From Methanobacteriota archaeon (GTDB lineage: Archaea; Thermoplasmatota; Poseidoniia; Poseidoniales; Thalassarchaeaceae), in assembly GCA_002731195.1 (NCBI GenBank), contig PCAI01000018.1, positions 32,797 through 41,362 of the forward strand: a DNA stretch of 8,566 nt. The letters are read 5' to 3'. Both the position numbers and the translations under genes were made by a program. The notes under the pieces were generated by a model. The model did no database searches. It had not been told where the DNA came from and was given only the letters and a program-made list of their open reading frames with translations. Position 1 is the first letter of the stretch. Each line of letters opens with the position of its first letter. Positions 6,981 through 8,566 of the stretch are shown one piece after another.

Positions 6981-7024
6981 TCTCCTCATGTAGGTAAGTC
7001 GGCGCACGACATGGCTGATATAAA
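6981..7024 (-). promoter_or_regulatory. Promoter and ribosome binding site of the L7Ae operon
   Basis: Read on the minus strand, TTTATATC at 7017-7024 resembles the archaeal TATA box. A start of transcription about 25 bases downstream would fall near 6995, giving a leader of about 20 bases that contains the Shine-Dalgarno AGGAGA at 6981-6986. No convincing BRE purine stretch is seen. The region also separates the L7Ae operon from the stop of the PRPP synthetase gene at 7049. Confidence 0.65.
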
Positions 7025-7048
7025 CGCAACGCATTGGAAATAATATAT

Positions 7049-7984
7049 CTAAAACATCTCTAATAGTTGTTTAACGCCTCTAGAAAGTGCAGGAGCACAG
7101 GAAACTAACCCTCTGGGGTTGGATAGTGAATCTGTACTATGAACTCCATCTACATGATTTGCAAGTTTCGAAATAGCTCCTCCTGTAAACAATCCATGAG
7201 TACATGCCGCATGTACTTCCAAAGCACCCTGACGCCGCAAAGCATCACTTGCTCTACATATAGTACCTCCAGTACTAATCATATCATCAACTATTGCTAC
7301 AATCTTATTTGAAACATCCAAATCCTTTGGCGTATGTTCAATAGTATGTGCATCTATTCTCTTTTTTTCCAGATATGAAAATTCACATCCTATTAAATTA
7401 GCAACTTTCGTTGCCCGACTTATCGCCCCTTTATCTGGACTTAGTATGAAATCAGGAGAAACTTCTTTTTCTAACTTATCTGCTATTTCTGCCATTGAAC
7501 TGACAAAAATAATCGGAAAATCTAATCCATCCATAACTTTCTTCTCATGAAGATCTAATATTACCATACCATCACAATAATTTGACATAATATTGGCGAT
7601 TACTCTTGCAGAAACAACTTCTCCCTTTGAAAACCTCTTATCCTGTCTTGAATAGCCATAATAAGGTATTGCAAGTATTATTCCTTTTCCTACATCAGCC
7701 AATTTTTGTGGCTCTTCACCTTTTAGATTAGATAAATCACCCTTTCTAACATCTCCAATTGCCTTTAACAGCAAAATTGTTTTTAGAATATTTGAATCAG
7801 GATAAGTATTTGAAACTAATATTACTGGTTCGGATCTAATTTTGTCTATTTCTTCCCCAGGGACCCTCACATATCCCTCACCATCAGGAAATTTTCTATC
7901 TTCTAATTTGATATATTCCATTTTCATTATTTTCGAAAGTGAATTAGCAACATTTTGTTCGCTCGAGCCACTAACCACTGGCAT
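7049..7984 (-). CDS. prs: Ribose-phosphate pyrophosphokinase (PRPP synthetase)
   Basis: This enzyme makes PRPP from ribose 5-phosphate and ATP for purine, pyrimidine, histidine and tryptophan synthesis. From ATG 7984 (311 residues) it starts MPVVSGSSEQN, as in other PRPP synthetases. FPDGE is at 32-36, YSRQDKRF at 111-118, the DLHE metal/ATP motif at 144-147, the archaeal PDKGA at 183-187, flexible-loop basic residues near 207-209, and the PRPP-binding VDDMISTGGT at 232-241. It is longer than most archaeal forms because of an insert near 82-97. The frame is open further upstream to an ATG at 8053, but that lies inside the tRNA-Ile gene. ATG 7984 fits the family and GAGTGG lies just before it; ATG 8014 is a second possibility. 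Confidence 0.95.
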   Translation of the reverse strand: MPVVSGSSEQNVANSLSKIMKMEYIKLEDRKFPDGEGYVRVPGEEIDKIRSEPVILVSNTYPDSNILKTILLLKAIGDVRKGDLSNLKGEEPQKLADVGKGIILAIPYYGYSRQDKRFSKGEVVSARVIANIMSNYCDGMVILDLHEKKVMDGLDFPIIFVSSMAEIADKLEKEVSPDFILSPDKGAISRATKVANLIGCEFSYLEKKRIDAHTIEHTPKDLDVSNKIVAIVDDMISTGGTICRASDALRRQGALEVHAACTHGLFTGGAISKLANHVDGVHSTDSLSNPRGLVSCAPALSRGVKQLLEMF

Positions 7985-8043
7985 ATTATTCCACTCGAAG
8001 AGTAGGTTGTTCATGATTATGCCGATTGACACAAACTTGTTTT

Positions 8044-8121
8044 TGGTGGACATGACAAGATTTGAACTTGCGACCTCCCGGTTATCAGCCGGGTGCTCCA
8101 GCCAGACTAAGCTACACGTCC
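8044..8121 (-). tRNA. tRNA-Ile (GAU anticodon), CCA encoded
   Basis: On the minus strand the acceptor GGACGTG pairs with CATGTCC (one G-U), followed by A and an encoded CCA. The anticodon stem CCCGG/CCGGG closes the loop CTGATAA, giving anticodon GAU for isoleucine. The T arm is GCAAG-TTCAAAT-CTTGT and the D stem pairs GCT with AGC. Without CCA the gene is 75 bases (8047-8121) and needs no intron. It lies 59 bases upstream of the preferred prs start on the same strand, so the two may share a transcript that is cut at the tRNA 3' end. Confidence 0.96.
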
Positions 8122-8171
8122 CTGTGTAGTTCCGCGAGATGAGTATTGTTTTTGAACACTACTCTAATTTC

Positions 8172-8522
8172 TTACTCATCATCGAAAGACACATCATTAC
8201 TATTTAATTTTAAATAACTGGGTAAAGTTGTCAGTCTTTTGGCAGAACATTTTAGTATTATCTCATCTAATCTTGCAGTTGTCCTAGATAATTGTCCTAC
8301 GGGGACAATGATTGTTTCTGGTAGATTATATTTAGTTTTCATTCTAAAATGTGGCCTAATCACTAATCCTTTGTATGTACGTTTAAGTTTAACCAAGCCA
8401 ATGACATTTCCTATGTCTGCTCCATCATTATCTAGTACTGCTCTATCACGTAATTCATCAGGCGCATACAATTTTTCATCAATTCTTATTGTATTCCTCC
8501 ATCTTCTTTGTAATTCTCTCAT
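8172..8522 (-). CDS. PRC-barrel-like protein (start possibly outside the window)
   Basis: The 116-residue product has the look of a PRC-barrel: the segment VLDNDGADIGNVIGLVKLK at about 29-47 matches the usual turn after the first strand (dG..IG.V), a second strand pair spans YKGLVIRPHF, and IIVPVGQL followed by DEIILK forms the closing strands. In archaea such barrels are small adaptor domains, sometimes linked to RNA processing or cell division; no specific role can be claimed here. ATG 8522 lacks a well-spaced Shine-Dalgarno (GGAGGA is 18 bases away) and the frame stays open to the window edge at 8566, so the real start may lie further upstream and the protein may be longer. It precedes tRNA-Ile on the same strand. 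Confidence 0.6.
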   Translation of the reverse strand: MRELQRRWRNTIRIDEKLYAPDELRDRAVLDNDGADIGNVIGLVKLKRTYKGLVIRPHFRMKTKYNLPETIIVPVGQLSRTTARLDEIILKCSAKRLTTLPSYLKLNSNDVSFDDE

Positions 8523-8566
8523 TGATTTTGATAATTTTACTCCTCCATCAGAGCGTATGCTATGTA

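Noticed and set aside
7985..8053. N-terminal extension of PRPP synthetase up to ATG 8053
   Set aside because: It would start inside the tRNA-Ile gene and adds residues not found in the family; ATG 7984 matches the conserved N-terminus.

Overview
The window is AT-rich archaeal DNA. The evidence is a minus-strand translation cluster of archaeal/eukaryotic-type genes (L7Ae, S28e, L24e, then Ndk and aIF5B), an archaeal-type PRPP synthetase, a TATA-like box before L7Ae, and GGAGGTGAT-type Shine-Dalgarno sites. The AT-rich euryarchaeal character, the small secreted beta-rich lipoprotein and a C-terminal zinc ribbon with paired PxC motifs recall Marine Group II/III Thermoplasmatota (Poseidoniales and relatives). 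That placement is an inference from memory, not a search result.

Layout, left to right. A zinc-ribbon C-terminus (+, 1-96, cut by the window edge) is followed by a 373-residue, nearly proline-free coiled-coil protein (+, 183-1304). This converges on a ParA/Soj-type ATPase (-, 1301-2203), and their stop codons share the palindrome TTAA. Upstream of parA on the minus strand are a MoxR-type AAA+ ATPase (2243-3229), aIF5B (3310-5088) and nucleoside diphosphate kinase (5125-5571). A lipoprotein gene on the opposite strand (+, 5685-6143) separates ndk from L24e (-, 6151-6342), S28e (-, 6351-6569) and L7Ae (-, 6593-6973). Further right on the minus strand are PRPP synthetase (7049-7984), tRNA-Ile(GAU) (8044-8121) and a PRC-barrel-like protein (8172-8522, possibly continuing past the right edge).

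How the genes fit together. L7Ae-S28e-L24e-Ndk-aIF5B is a well-known archaeal translation/nucleotide cluster, here split by the lipoprotein gene. MoxR and ParA lie downstream of aIF5B on the same strand with short gaps and may be read through from it. The part least explained by known operons is the left third, where a MoxR ATPase, a ParA ATPase and a very long helical protein sit side by side without MoxR's usual VWA/DUF58 partners and without a recognisable ParB. No stretch over 300 bases lacks a gene. I saw no CRISPR array, insertion sequence or attachment site.
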